Shown one piece after another: positions 45,101 through 56,337 of a stretch of DNA of 64,000 bases. The position numbers and the translations under genes are program-made. Within the stretch, counting starts at the first letter, position 1, and every line of letters begins with the position of its first letter. This DNA comes from Ascochyta rabiei. Lineage: Eukaryota; Ascomycota; Dothideomycetes; Pleosporales; Didymellaceae. The stretch is taken from assembly GCF_004011695.2 (NCBI RefSeq), contig NC_082418.1, forward strand, positions 310,001 to 374,000, written 5' to 3'. Below the pieces are notes generated by a model, which was not told where the DNA came from, searched no databases, and saw nothing but the letters and a program-made list of their open reading frames with translations.

Positions 45101-47655
45101 ATAAGAATAAGACAATATAAAAGAACACTCTACGTGCTAAATAACCTTAATATTACTAAGGTAGGAAGATTATAGAGGCATACCTAACGCCTCTACTAAC
45201 TCCTCTACTAGTAGTATTCCTAACTAAATAGAAAAGCTATAATAAGACAACAGACTAACTCAAATAAGACTAAGGAACGTCTGTAATAATGCTGTAGGCA
45301 GCTGTATTTATAGTAGGCACTAAGGCAGAACACCTTAGTTAACATAAAGGAAAACCTTTTAACAAAGCTTAATTAAAGAGGATTAACGTACCCTACGGGC
45401 GAAAGAATTAACAGGCAAGAGAATTACTCCGTTTTACTAGCGAAAACTAAGAATCTAAGACTTAATAACTCTAGATCTAGTAGATAAAATTCTTTAAAAT
45501 TGCTAGAGAGTATTTTATATATAAAAAGAGTAATTAACTTAATCTTTAGAATTCTATTAGCTATATTAGACATAGCTGTCTAATAACCTTACTTTAAAAA
45601 GCTACTATAACTCTATATCTCTAGAACTACTAGAGTTATAGCCTTAGGCTCTTTAGGTATAATAGAAAATATGTTTAATAGTATTATATAAGTTTATCTA
45701 AGATTATTAGTAAGCCTAGATAGTAGTTACAGGGGTATTAGTAGAGCTAGAATAGACCTACTTTAAGGCTAAATAACTTACGTAATCTAGAAGTAAGATA
45801 AGTGTAACTTTAATACACTCTGCATATAGTATATATATATCTATTTCTTAAATTTTAGCCTAGTTACTTATAGTTTCGCTAAGTAATTAAGGAAAAGGCT
45901 AATTCTTAGCAAAATTAATTCTCTTACCTGTTAATTCTTTTGCCTATAGGGTACGTTATAGCAAAGGGAATTAAGCTGTATTAGAATAAACTTCTACTAT
46001 TACCTATAGTATACTTAAAGCTAGAGAAGCACTCTCTCTATAAGATGTTTAAATAAGTAGAAAATAAACACCTATAAAGCTATAAACAAATAGAGTTATA
46101 GACTAAAGTTCTAGTAGCTCTAGTTTAGAAGTCTAGATAATAAATACTTTACTATATATAGGTCTATACATATAATTTTAATAAATACTACTTTCTTAAT
46201 AAGTATAAAGTAAGGCTTATAGTTAGAAGAGACTAATAATATAATATTATACTATAAGACACGTATAAAGCAACACTTATAGGCTAATTACTTAGAATAC
46301 TAATAGTAATTACTCTAAAATATAATCTTAAACTAAAATAATAGGATATTATAAATATGTTTGTCTATATAGCTATTAACTGCAAAATATATATAAGAAT
46401 ACTAAGAGGATACTAGAAGATAGGCACCGTACTAAAGGTACAGAAAGCCTTATATAGACTCTATATCTCCCTTTTACTATAGTAGAAGGAATTTACAGTA
46501 ATATTAGCTAGAATTAGATTTAAATAAGTACTATAAGAGCTATACTGTATAATTAAGAATAGAATAATTATCTTCTTCTATATAGATAATATTATAATTG
46601 TATACTACCTAAAGTATAAATAAGAGGTAGATAATGCTATTAAATAGATATAGAAGCAATACCTGTATACTAGAGAAGATAACCTTTAATAGTACCTTAG
46701 TGTATAAGTCTAACGTAATAGATAGTAATAGATAATTTAATTATTATAAGCTGTATATATGAATAAGATAAGTTAATTAGTAAGTAGATAGGACGTAAGG
46801 CATAATACGCTAATATCTAGAATTAAACTTAAGCCTAGGACTAGTCTAGCTAAACTACTAGAGATTAATTAATATTAGTAAAAGATTATATCCCTGTTAT
46901 TTATAGCAGTAACTACTTAACTAGATATAGTGTTTAATACGTTATATCTTCTATGCTTTCTAGTTAACCTAAGTAATAAATACTAAGACGCTGCTAACTA
47001 AGTGCTTCTATACCTACAGAAGATAAGAAATCTATTACTTAACTCTAGATAGGGTAAAGGACTTAAAGTTGTAAGTAACGCATTATTTGCTAACAACACT
47101 GTAGACTAGAAGAGTTTCTAAGAATACGCTATTAAGCTATTTAGAGGACTTATTACCTAGAGAGTAAATAAACAAGATACTGTTATAACGTTAACTACTA
47201 AGGCTAAGCTCCTAGCACTGTCTTAAGTAGCTAAGGAAGTAATATTTACCTCTTAATTATTAAAAGAGCTTTAGGTAACCCTAAGCAATCTAATAATAAT
47301 AATTAAATGTAATAAAATGCAGACAATACGTCTAGTTATAACAGACGTTACTAAGATATAAACTAAACTTTAGCATGTTAATATGTATAACTACTAGTTA
47401 TAATAAGAAGTTAACTATAGAATAATTAAAGTAGAATATATCCTATCTAACAACATAATTACAGATAGATTTATAAAGTTGTTGCTAATTAGTAAATAGG
47501 CTAGCTTTCTTAATTAGTTAGGACTTATTAAGGGCTAGAAGGGTATATTAAGGGATATCCTACTAAAGAAGATGTAAGAGTAACTAGAGGACCTTATATT
47601 AAAGAGTTAATTAACTAGTTTACGCAGCTTGCAATAGGATTCTAAGCTAAGGGGG
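42177..47655 (+). pseudogene. Copia-2 gag-pol relic
   Basis: Excluding the insertion at 45,386-45,956. Reading through stops shows integrase-type sequence at about 44,080-45,250 (RCYNVCRQ-like Cys pair, AVVYLYNQTL), reverse transcriptase at about 46,050-46,720 (FFYIDNIIIVYYLKYK, the YxDD box changed to YIDN) and RNase H to 47,550 (TTKAKLLALSQVAKE). Stops are again mainly TAG/TAA. Confidence 0.75.
45386..45956. mobile_element. 571-bp TIR element nested in Copia-2
   Basis: Left end ACGTACCCTACGGGCGAAAG continues AATTAACAGGCAAGAG. The right end is its reverse complement up to GGGTACGT, with TA on both sides. No coding capacity. The Copia frame resumes directly after it. Confidence 0.85.
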
Positions 47656-47825
47656 TGTCTTTAATAAAAGGTATTAGAGAAATAGGTTAGGTAATATACC
47701 TGCTAAGATACTATACAGAGGCCCCTACTAGAACCTAGATTAGATAAAAATCACCCTTACATAGAAGAATAACAGAACATTATTACATTATTATTAACTT
47801 ATTATTATTACTATCTAATCTAACA
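47656..47825 (+). repeat. Copia-2 3' LTR
   Basis: Begins TGTCTTTAATAAAAGG after a polypurine tract and ends CTAATCTAACA, retaining the canonical CA. Confidence 0.88.
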
Positions 47826-49037
47826 GTAGCACTAACTCTAGTTACTTAAGAAATAAAGTAAGCGTAATTAGTAGGAGACTAAAAGATCTCCCTTATCTAA
47901 TTGTTAGAGTTTATAAGGGTGCTAACCTCTGCTAGGGATAGCTTCTATCTACCTATTGCCTAGACATGCTCTTTAACGTCTTTATTAACACTAGAAGGTA
48001 GAAGTGTTTTACTCTTACTACCCTAACTAGCCAGTTAATCCTTAGCCTAGGTAATAATAGACTTAGCATTAATTAGCTCCTCAGTGTTGTTTATAAGGCG
48101 CTAGGTTTCCTTAGTATATTTATTATGCCTTCTAAGCGCTAATTCCTTTAAGCCTTAGTACTGCTTATATATTCTTTTTATAAATTTATAGATGTTATTA
48201 AGTATAAATAAAAATTAAAACTTTATATCTAGCCTGTTTTGCATATTAAAGAGGATAATGTCTTTGTTAACCTTTAGCAGTTCTAAAAAGAAGTAGTATC
48301 CTTTCATAGAGGTTAGAATTTAATTATTCTTCTAATATATATTACTATATACTATAAAGTTAGTATAGTAGTATAATAGTCTAGAGAAGGCTTAAGAGGT
48401 TTCTTTAATATAGGCTTTAAGAAACGCTTAATTGCCTATACGTTAAGCAGTGTTCTAGTCTTTCCAGTAATTCTTTATAGCAATCTAAAGCTTAACCTAA
48501 TTATCTAAAGCGTATAGTTTTAGGCGTTTAATAAACGTCCTATAGTAATTATAGCAGTAGTTAGAAAGGACTCTAACCTTCTACTTATTACTTAACCCTC
48601 TATTTTCTGCTATATAGTTATAGTTATTAAGGAACTCTATAACCTTCTTTCTATTAAAGAATAGTTAGATAGACCTTCCCTTTAATAGAACAACAACCTA
48701 ATAGCTATTTTCTATTAGAAAAGATAGTATCTCTATAGAGTCTAAAGGGTTGTCTATAGTAGTATATATTAATTCTTAGTAGTTTATTATATTAAGTAGA
48801 TAATAGTTTCTTATAATTAAAGTAATCTTAATTACTCTATCTATAGGAGCAGCTTAGTACCTATCTTTTATATTCCTTTAGTCCTAAGAAATAGGGCTAA
48901 GCAGAACTGTGCGGATAATATATATAATAAGCATTAGAAATTAGATTAAGATAGTCCCTTAGCCAAGGCTTTTCTTAGTTAACTAGATGCCTGCCTTATT
49001 TTAAGCTTGTTTTTCTTATTTTCTAGATAATAGGTCT
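47826..49037 (-). other. RIP-mutated sequence with minus-strand coding relic
   Basis: The minus strand from about 48,960 to 47,870 keeps long coding-like stretches (for example AFSRLLYYYTNFIVYSNIYQ, and KDQLARQGSKSKTLL) with scattered TAG/TAA stops. It looks like a charged, helical element protein, but I cannot place it in a family. Confidence 0.4.
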
Positions 49038-49262
49038 GATAGTAACGTTCTAGTCTAGAATTAACAGGATAATTCCTAGGCTGTGCCCTAGCCTTTAGAG
49101 TAGTAGATATTTAGATAATAACGTTCTAGTCTAGAATTAACAGGATAATTCCTAGGCCGTGCCCTAGCCTTTAGAGTAGCAGATATTTAGATAATAACGT
49201 CCTAGTCTAGAGTTAATAGGATAATTCCTAAACTATACCCTAGCCCTTAGAGTAGTAGAATT
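49038..49262. repeat. 76-bp tandem repeat, three copies
   Basis: Units begin at 49,038, 49,114 and 49,190 with GATARTAACGTYCTAGTCTA. Copy 2 holds GGCCGTGCCCTAG, where GCCGTGCCCTAG is the reverse complement of bases near the chromovirus LTR start. Confidence 0.88.
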
Positions 49263-49939
49263 TTAATATTGCCTACTATACTGTGCCTTCTAGTTAGGTT
49301 ACTATTTTATTCTAGTATAAGTATTAAAGCATCTTATAAGCAGGCATATTAGAAAGGATACTTATTATTATTATTATTAGAGGTTAAAGAGATAGGTAAT
49401 ATAGTAGTTAAATTTTATAAGTAAGTGTTTCTAGTTATTATTGTAGGTGTTATACCTTAACAGTTCCTATTAAGGTCTCTTATACCCTTCTACTAGCTAG
49501 ATTACGTACACTAGCTAAGTATTCTAGTTCTTACTAAGGTAGTTACTATGTATACTAGTATAATAAGGCTGCTATATATTGTAAATTATATAAAAGGAAG
49601 TAGGTATAGTAAGAGGGGACTCTTACCTTTTCTAAGGAAGTGCAACTAACTACTCTAAAGGAGTTTAAGGCCTGTAGTAATAGAAGGAAGGTAAAAAAGA
49701 GGTTGCGCGTTAATAGAAGTACTAAGTCTTTAAGGCGCTGTAGTATATGTAGTAACATAGAGTATAACGTATAAATATATAGTAAAGATACGTAGAGTAC
49801 TTTAAAGTAGTTTTATATACTGTATAGTATAATATATTATTATTATATACTATAATATTATAAAGTAGGTGTAGTATTAGTGTAGTCTTAGTAAGAGTAG
49901 GCAGCTTACTTAGGTGGGCAGCTCGCTTATAGAGTACGT
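49263..49939 (+). mobile_element. Fot1/pogo-type transposon 3' fragment
   Basis: The plus strand at about 49,590-49,800 reads GTLTFSKEVQLTTLKEFKAC, then KKRLRVNRSTKSLRRCSIC, the C-terminal tail and Cys knuckle of Fot1/pogo transposases (usually CxxCGxxGHNARTC). A terminal motif GTGTAGTCTTAG..CTTATAGAGTACGT ends at about 49,939 and resembles the TIR at 56,337. The 5' end was not found, so this is a truncated copy. Confidence 0.65.
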
Positions 49940-51108
49940 AAGAAGAATTACTATTCTTTCTAAATTACAGAATTTACCTAAATCTCTTTACTAGAAGTCT
50001 AGACACACTAATTTAGACTAAATTAGCAATATCTTTAGTAGTAAGACTAAATAAAGTGCATAAAAAAGTACTAGAAAATATTAGTAAGGCTTAAGCATAA
50101 GTAATCTTATATGTTAACTAGAAAAGAAAAACAGTACCTTAGCTAAAAGAGGGGGATAAAGTCTATCTTCTTATAAAAAACCTTTGCATATAAAGACTAA
50201 CAAAAAAACTAGACTATGTTAAAGTTAGATTCTTTTTTATTTCTAAGCAGATAAGCCTAGTTAACTATAGACTTAATCTACTAAAGGATGTAAAGATCTA
50301 TCTAGTGTTCTACATATTACTATTAGAACTAGCTAACCCTAAAAAGTCTATCTAGGAGAACTTCTATTATTAAGCTAATAGTAAAGATAAGTAGAAAATT
50401 AAAAAAATAGTAATATATAAAGGAAATAGTAATTAACAAAGGTATCTAGTTAAATAGTTAGGATACCTAGACTTAGAGAATATATAGAAACTACCTAAGC
50501 ACCTTATAAGCTACTACTAGTTTGTATATAAGTACTATAATTTACTATAGACTCTTTAATTAAACTAAGAATACTTTAGGTAGCTAGTAAGGTATATATA
50601 CTAATAGACGCTACAGAATATTAGAATTAACTTCCTTACCTAGATCTAACTTACTAGCCTTAACTATTCTATTTACTAAATATAGCGCCTTTTACCACAC
50701 ACGTTTATTTACCTATCTTAGAATGTTCTTATTACGCAATAATTGCGTAATTACAGTTATAAGAAGTAACTTAACTACTTCTACCTTTTTCTTAAACTTC
50801 TTATAAGTCTTATCTAATAACGCCTAAGACATGTTTATATATAGCTTACTAGCCTTTATATACTTAGTATACTTTAGACCTTTTAGACTACCTAGTATAA
50901 TATAGTAATATAGCTGCTAAAGAAATAATAAATATAGAGAACTTTAGTAGGTGTATTAGCTTAATAGATTTCTAATATAAGATAGATATTATAGGCGTAT
51001 AAGAATATCTAAACTTATAGGTTACTAGATATAAGAATTATAGATTATATAAAACTCTAATAGATAGTGTTATAGTTTAAGGATAATCTAAAGAGAAAGA
51101 GAGAATAG
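49940..51108 (+). pseudogene. chromovirus integrase C-terminus and chromodomain relic
   Basis: The plus strand reads LKEGDKVYLLIKNLCIQRLT, KKLDYVKVRFFFISKQISLV, NYRLNLLKDVKIYLVFYILL and then QRYLVKQLGYLDLENIQKLP. This is the GPY/F end of a Gypsy integrase followed by a chromodomain (intact form typically YLVKWxGY). It lies just before the outer 3' LTR, as expected. Confidence 0.82.
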
Positions 51109-51621
51109 TGTTATAATTTAATGCTAGGGCACAGCATAAACATAAGTACTAGATAACTAAGACCCCTAACTCTACCCTAAAGGAAAAAATAGTAGAGAGT
51201 AATAGAATAGAAAGGGTTATTATATAACTACTTATTAATAAGTATAATATATATAACTTCTTATTAATAAGTATACTATATATAACTACTTATTAATAAG
51301 TATAGTATAATATACTTATCTATACGTACCCTTATATATTTAATTAGACTAACTCTACTTACTTATTAATAAGAACTATATCTTCTTAATATATAGTTAG
51401 TAGGAACATTACCTTTATAGTTTGTGTTTAACCTTATTAATTAAGTTTGTCTTTAGAATCTTAACCTACTTTTAAACTAGATAGTCTACTCTGTACTATT
51501 TATTACACCCCATCTTTATAAGCTTTACTTAGTTAATAACCCTAACTAATCTACTAGTACTTATCCCTAAGAACTAATAGAATTAGTGCTTATAGTCTTT
51601 AACTAAAGTATAACTTTAATA
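51109..51621 (+). repeat. 3' LTR of outer chromovirus
   Basis: Begins TGTTATAATTTAATGCTAGG and ends TTTAATA. It has one extra internal copy of a TTATTAATAAGTATA-type unit relative to the 5' LTR. Followed by GTTAC, the right target duplication. Confidence 0.82.
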
Positions 51622-52320
51622 GTTACTACCTACACTATACTTACTAGATCCTTTACTAACTCTATAACAACACGCTAGGCATTCTACCTAAACTTTACTA
51701 CCTCTGCTACTAACTCTATATCCTCCTTCTCTTCTCTTACCTCTTACCTCTATGCAGTAAGGTTGCCTAAAAAGGTTCTGTATTCTAGACTAGCGTAAAC
51801 TAGAACCTAGAAACTACTAGTATTAGGTAAGAACAGAGAAAGATTATACTTACTAGGCAACACTTCTTATTTTTAATTATGTAATAAGTATACTTAGATA
51901 GTAACACCTTAAGAAAGCTGTAATTAACCTTCCTCCCTCTTATAAAGGTACAAACTAAATAAATATAAATAGCCCTATAGGCCTCTATAAGAGCTCTAGG
52001 CAGAACTAGTATAAGCATAGTAACTAAGTAATAAAACCTATAATTATTTTAGTAAGAATATAAGGCAGTATAGTAGGTGTACTTATAGTAAGAAATAGTT
52101 TCTATTAGAATAAGAAAAGGTATAGGAACTATGTGTTTATATATACACGTAATATACCTAAATAATAATAATAATAATAAATAAATAGCGTACTAAATAA
52201 TAAAGGTACTAGCTTATTCTTACCTTATAATTAGGCAACAATGTTACACATAAGAAAAATTTGTCTTTACCTTAGATAAAAATAATAATATAAAATTTAA
52301 ATAATATAATAGTAAGCTAC
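51622..52320. other. RIP-mutated spacer between two Gypsy elements
   Basis: AT-rich, no domain. An open minus-strand frame at 51,800-52,018 (72 codons) is hydrophobic and probably chance. Contains (AAT)n at about 52,157-52,180. Confidence 0.35.
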
Positions 52321-52475
52321 TATTATAGACTAGCCTTAGAGTAGAATGTAATAAGGGTTAATATAGTATTATATCTCTTAAGGAGGTAATATATTATATA
52401 TTCTTCTAATATATCTATTAGGCACGTAACCATTCTATCTTACTTAAGGCTTAGATAAGGTCTAAGCCTATAATA
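52321..52475 (-). repeat. LTR of antisense Gypsy, left copy
   Basis: Starts TATTATAGACTAGCC (TG mutated to TA) and ends CTATAATA (CA mutated to TA). About 155 bp, collinear with 61,149-61,303. Confidence 0.87.
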
Positions 52476-54476
52476 TACCTTCTTTTCCTATCTCTCTCTA
52501 GCTAAGTATATTTTACTAGGTTCTTTCTGCGTTTTACGTAGACTAGTAGGCGCTAGTAGTAGGTAAACTCTAAAGCTAGTTATAGTTGCGTAAGGGCCTA
52601 CCTCTTAGTAGGTTAGCTATTAGTCTAGTCTATAGTTTACCTAGGGTGGTCCCTACACACACCTAGGTTGTTTTTGTTTTACCTAGCGCACCTTCCCTTA
52701 TTAGACGCTGTACTACTCTCTACTCTTACCTAACCTACCTATATTATACCTACCTGTCTTTTTATACCTACTTATCTAGTTTAAATAATATATCTGTTAT
52801 TACGCCTAGCTCTAGTTACTAGGCTACTAGTTATAGGGCTAGTAGTCCCTCTAGTAGAGGTAGTTATAGCCTACTACATCCCCTTCTATCTACCTACAAT
52901 ATTCCCCTAGTATTTTATAACAGTTATCTAGGTTTTTAATTACAGAATCTAACTATGTCTATAAAGAGCTTACTATTACTATATTAGTAACTATAAGGTT
53001 AAGGGTAACTCTAAGAATAAGGACTTAGTCTCTGTCCCTGCCTACGCTGTCCCCTACTACCTCTACTACTAGCTTACTATCCTTACTAGCTAGCCTAGTA
53101 AGTGTCTTATGTCTATTATAGGCCTACTACTAGCTAATTCTATCTATAGCTAACTACCTTCCTAGTGCTAGTAAGACCTACTACACCTGTGCTAAGCACT
53201 AACACGTTTATTATTAAGACAATAGTCTTTTTACTACTAATATAGAGTTCTACTATACCTAGTATAACTTTAAGGGGTATATCTAGGTATATAGCTTTAT
53301 TCTAGGTCTATATCTATAGCTAATAGTTATTAAAGTATCTATATAGGGTAGTAACGTCTATATTAATATAGCTAGAACCTAGAGTATAGATAGTAATAAG
53401 GCTAACTAGAGTGGGTAGCCTACCTTTATCTGTAAGTATCCTGCCTATTACTATAAGAGGCGTTTTACTAATCTACTATATACTATTTAGGTACCTACTA
53501 TAAGCTCTACTAAGCCTATAAGTCTACCCTTAACCTAGCCTATACTAACCCCTTACTAGCTAAGTAGCTAACCTCTTCTTATATTACCTATTCCCCTCCT
53601 AAGCCTAGTACGCAGATTACGCTGCCTACTACACCTTTATCTAGCTATTATAGTAGTAACTAGTTTAACGCCTACTTTTAATAGTTTACGTCTACTATAG
53701 AGATAGCTATTAAGACATAGATTAAGCGTATAAACTAGTTTAAGAAGGTCTAGGCCTATACTACTATAAGTCTTCTACCTATATTAAGAGTGTAGCTAAT
53801 CTACCTAAAAGAAGGCTATTAACTAGGTTAAGCACTTACTTACTACGCTCTGCTGCTGTCTAGAGTACCTGTTATTATCCTGCCTATCCTACTACCTGCG
53901 CTCTACCTCCCCTACTAAGCACTACCCTTCCCCCTACTAGATCTGCTTACTTCCCTACTAAGTCCGCTCGCCTCTCTACTACTACTACTTACTCTCCCTA
54001 TTAGAGCTACGCACTCTACGTTGTAGCACTACAGCACCTACCTCTTACTCTTTAGCCTAGTTATAATAGGCCTGTAGTATTACTATTAGTAATAAGGAGG
54101 AGGATAAGGAGGAGGATAACTATAAGTAGTACTGCTGCTACTATATAGTGTGCAATTAGGCCCTAAACATAGCTACTACTACCTACTATTCCCTGTCTAA
54201 CAAGACTATCTTTTAAGAACTAAGTTTCTATATTAGTAGCTAGTAGAGTATAAGAAGTAGTGTTGTACTATTACTATAGGGGTTCTAAGCTCTTCTATAC
54301 TAGGTACTAGGCCTAGTATAGTATCTCCTAATAGAACCTCTAAAGGGTTATTATAAAATAATAAAAGTTCTTTCTACCTTAATCTACCTCTTTTATTCTA
54401 TATATACTGCTATAAAGGCCTTTTAGGCTGTTATATCCTATAATACGTCTAGAGGCTCTTATATTAGCTTTATATA

Positions 54477-56337
54477 ACATACTCTATAGGTAAGTAGATT
54501 AAATAGGTAAGTAGATTACTTTGCTAAGACTACACTAAACCTCTACTCTATTATAGCTTATATTAGCCTACTTTAGCCTTATATATAGTAGTATAGAATA
54601 TAATATTATTTAGAAATATCTTCTATAGCCTTCTTATATATACGTAAGTTATATCTAATATTATAGCACTTTATACAGCGTCTTTAGGTTACTTCCTCTT
54701 CTTTAGCACGCACTTACTTCTTTACCTTCTTACTATTACTATACGCCCTAAACTTAGTTAGAGTAGTTAATTAAAGGCCTTCCTTAGCTGTTAGGACCTC
54801 CTCCTTCTGTAACTGCTTTCTTATATTTAATTTGCGTTACGTAGTAGCCTTATTTGCTATTTAAAGCCTAGTAATCTTCTTTTTAGCTAACAATAGCTTA
54901 TACGCAATAATAGCTACGCCTTTAGTAAGGTTTTTAAAGGCCTTAACTATTAAAGTTAGTAAGCTACTTGCAAGCCTTTAAATCCTCTCTTAAACCAGCG
55001 TTAAATACGATCCTAATTACAGGGTATTACTTAGGGTTTAGGACTACTAGGGAGTATCTTCTATAGGAGGTAGTAGTAGGGTACGTAGGCAGACATTAAG
55101 ACCTATTATAACCTATTCTAGGTTAAAGGGGACTATTCTAGCGCCTTAAAAGCCTCCTTAGATATTACTAGAAGTAAATATCTCCTTATAGGCGCCTATA
55201 AAGTATAGTAGAAACCTAGTTTTAGTAATATAAGTAATGTAGTTATATAAGATCCTTAGCTTAGCACCTATACACCTTCTTTAAAGGGGTAAAACAGCCT
55301 ATATCTAGTAGCTGTAAGAGGTGTAATAAGTGTAGAGGTATACATAGTGTAATAATCTTTACTTTCTTATAGTATTATTAGAAGTTAAGGGAGTTATAGC
55401 TCTTATAGCTGTTAATAAGGAGCAGCTAGTATACTCCTTAGGTGCGCGTCTTTATATAGGCATTAAAGTGCTTTAACTAGTCTAGACTAAGCTTGTTAGT
55501 AGTCTATCTGTTCTTAGAGACTCTAATAACCTAATTATAGGGCAGATTGTCTTCTTTATACTAGGCAGAGAGGTAGTTACAGCCTTTAAAGATAATAAAG
55601 GGTAGAATAGCCTACCCTATACTATTAATACCCTATATAACTATTATCTACTTATAGTTACCCTACTACACTACCTTTAGCTGTCCTTAACGCTCTAAGC
55701 CTATAATAACTACTCCTATTAATATCTAGCCTATTATAAAGCCTGTCTTATTAAAGTTATATGTATTATTATTCTAGATACTATACTTAGCTTTAACATT
55801 CGCTATAAGCCTAAACTAGCCCCTAATAATCTCTAGATCCTTACGGAGGGCTCTCTTGTAGTTGTACTTATAATTAAACCTTACTTTAAGGTTAGGGCAG
55901 CGCTTAACTAACGTATTAGGCTAGTTTATACTAATATAGCCTATATTATACTTAGTACGCAAAGAATTAGCTATATTAGCTACAGTAGCTAGCTAAGAGG
56001 TAAATCCTTATGCATCTAGCTTAAGGATATACTTAGTAATTACGTTCTTCTTAGTCTAGTCTATAATCTGTAAAATTAGCGTATAATTAGCTTATATAGG
56101 TTATTCTATATATTAAGCGTATAGTATACTATAAGGCATGTTATATATACCTATAGCGCGTTATAGAGTAAGTATTACGTCATATTTAATTACCTAGAGC
56201 GTAAGCTATATCGCAGCTTCTCTTAAGGGCGTAGATTAATATTATTATTAAGGCATTGCGTAGTAAGGTAGAGGTTTAGTGTAGTCTTAGCAGAGTAATC
56301 TACTTACCTATTTAATCCGCTTACCTGTAAAGTACGT
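54477..56337 (-). mobile_element. 1.86-kb Fot1/pogo-like DNA transposon
   Basis: Terminal inverted repeats: left ACATACTCTATAGGTAAG and on to GTAAGTAGATTAAATAGG; right the complement, ending CTGTAAAGTACGT. TA lies on both sides (54,475-54,476 and 56,338-56,339). Left CAT versus right ACGT differs by one transition. The minus strand near 54,790-55,000 reads VAYTL.IEAFKNLTKGVAII and KRK-rich LQKEEVLTAEE, the C-terminal helix region of Fot1/pogo DDE transposases. Size and TIRs fit a once-complete autonomous copy, now RIP-inactivated. Confidence 0.8.

Larger units (their letters stand above)
41995..47825 (+). mobile_element. Ty1/Copia element 2, with TIR element inside
   Basis: LTRs 41,995-42,162 and 47,656-47,825 lie in direct orientation. 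Flanks ATAGC (41,990) and GTAGC (47,826) form a 5-bp duplication differing by one G/A. The internal region runs gag, integrase, reverse transcriptase and RNase H on the plus strand and ends with the polypurine tract AAGCTAAGGGGG. A 571-bp TIR element (45,386-45,956) interrupts it between integrase and reverse transcriptase. Confidence 0.88.
24982..51621 (+). mobile_element. outer Ty3/Gypsy chromovirus, split by nested elements
   Basis: LTR copies at 24,982-25,463 and 51,109-51,621 are in the same orientation. They are flanked by GTTAT on the left and GTTAC on the right, a 5-bp target duplication differing by one C/T. A gag relic follows the left LTR and an integrase/chromodomain relic precedes the right one, as one plus-strand element requires. 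The intervening protease and reverse transcriptase were not found and may be lost or unrecognisable among the insertions. All frames are full of stops. Confidence 0.8.

Noticed and set aside
49555..49758. 67-codon minus-strand hydrophobic frame
   Set aside because: The plus strand at this place carries the recognisable Fot1/pogo C-terminal tail, so the minus frame is a shadow.
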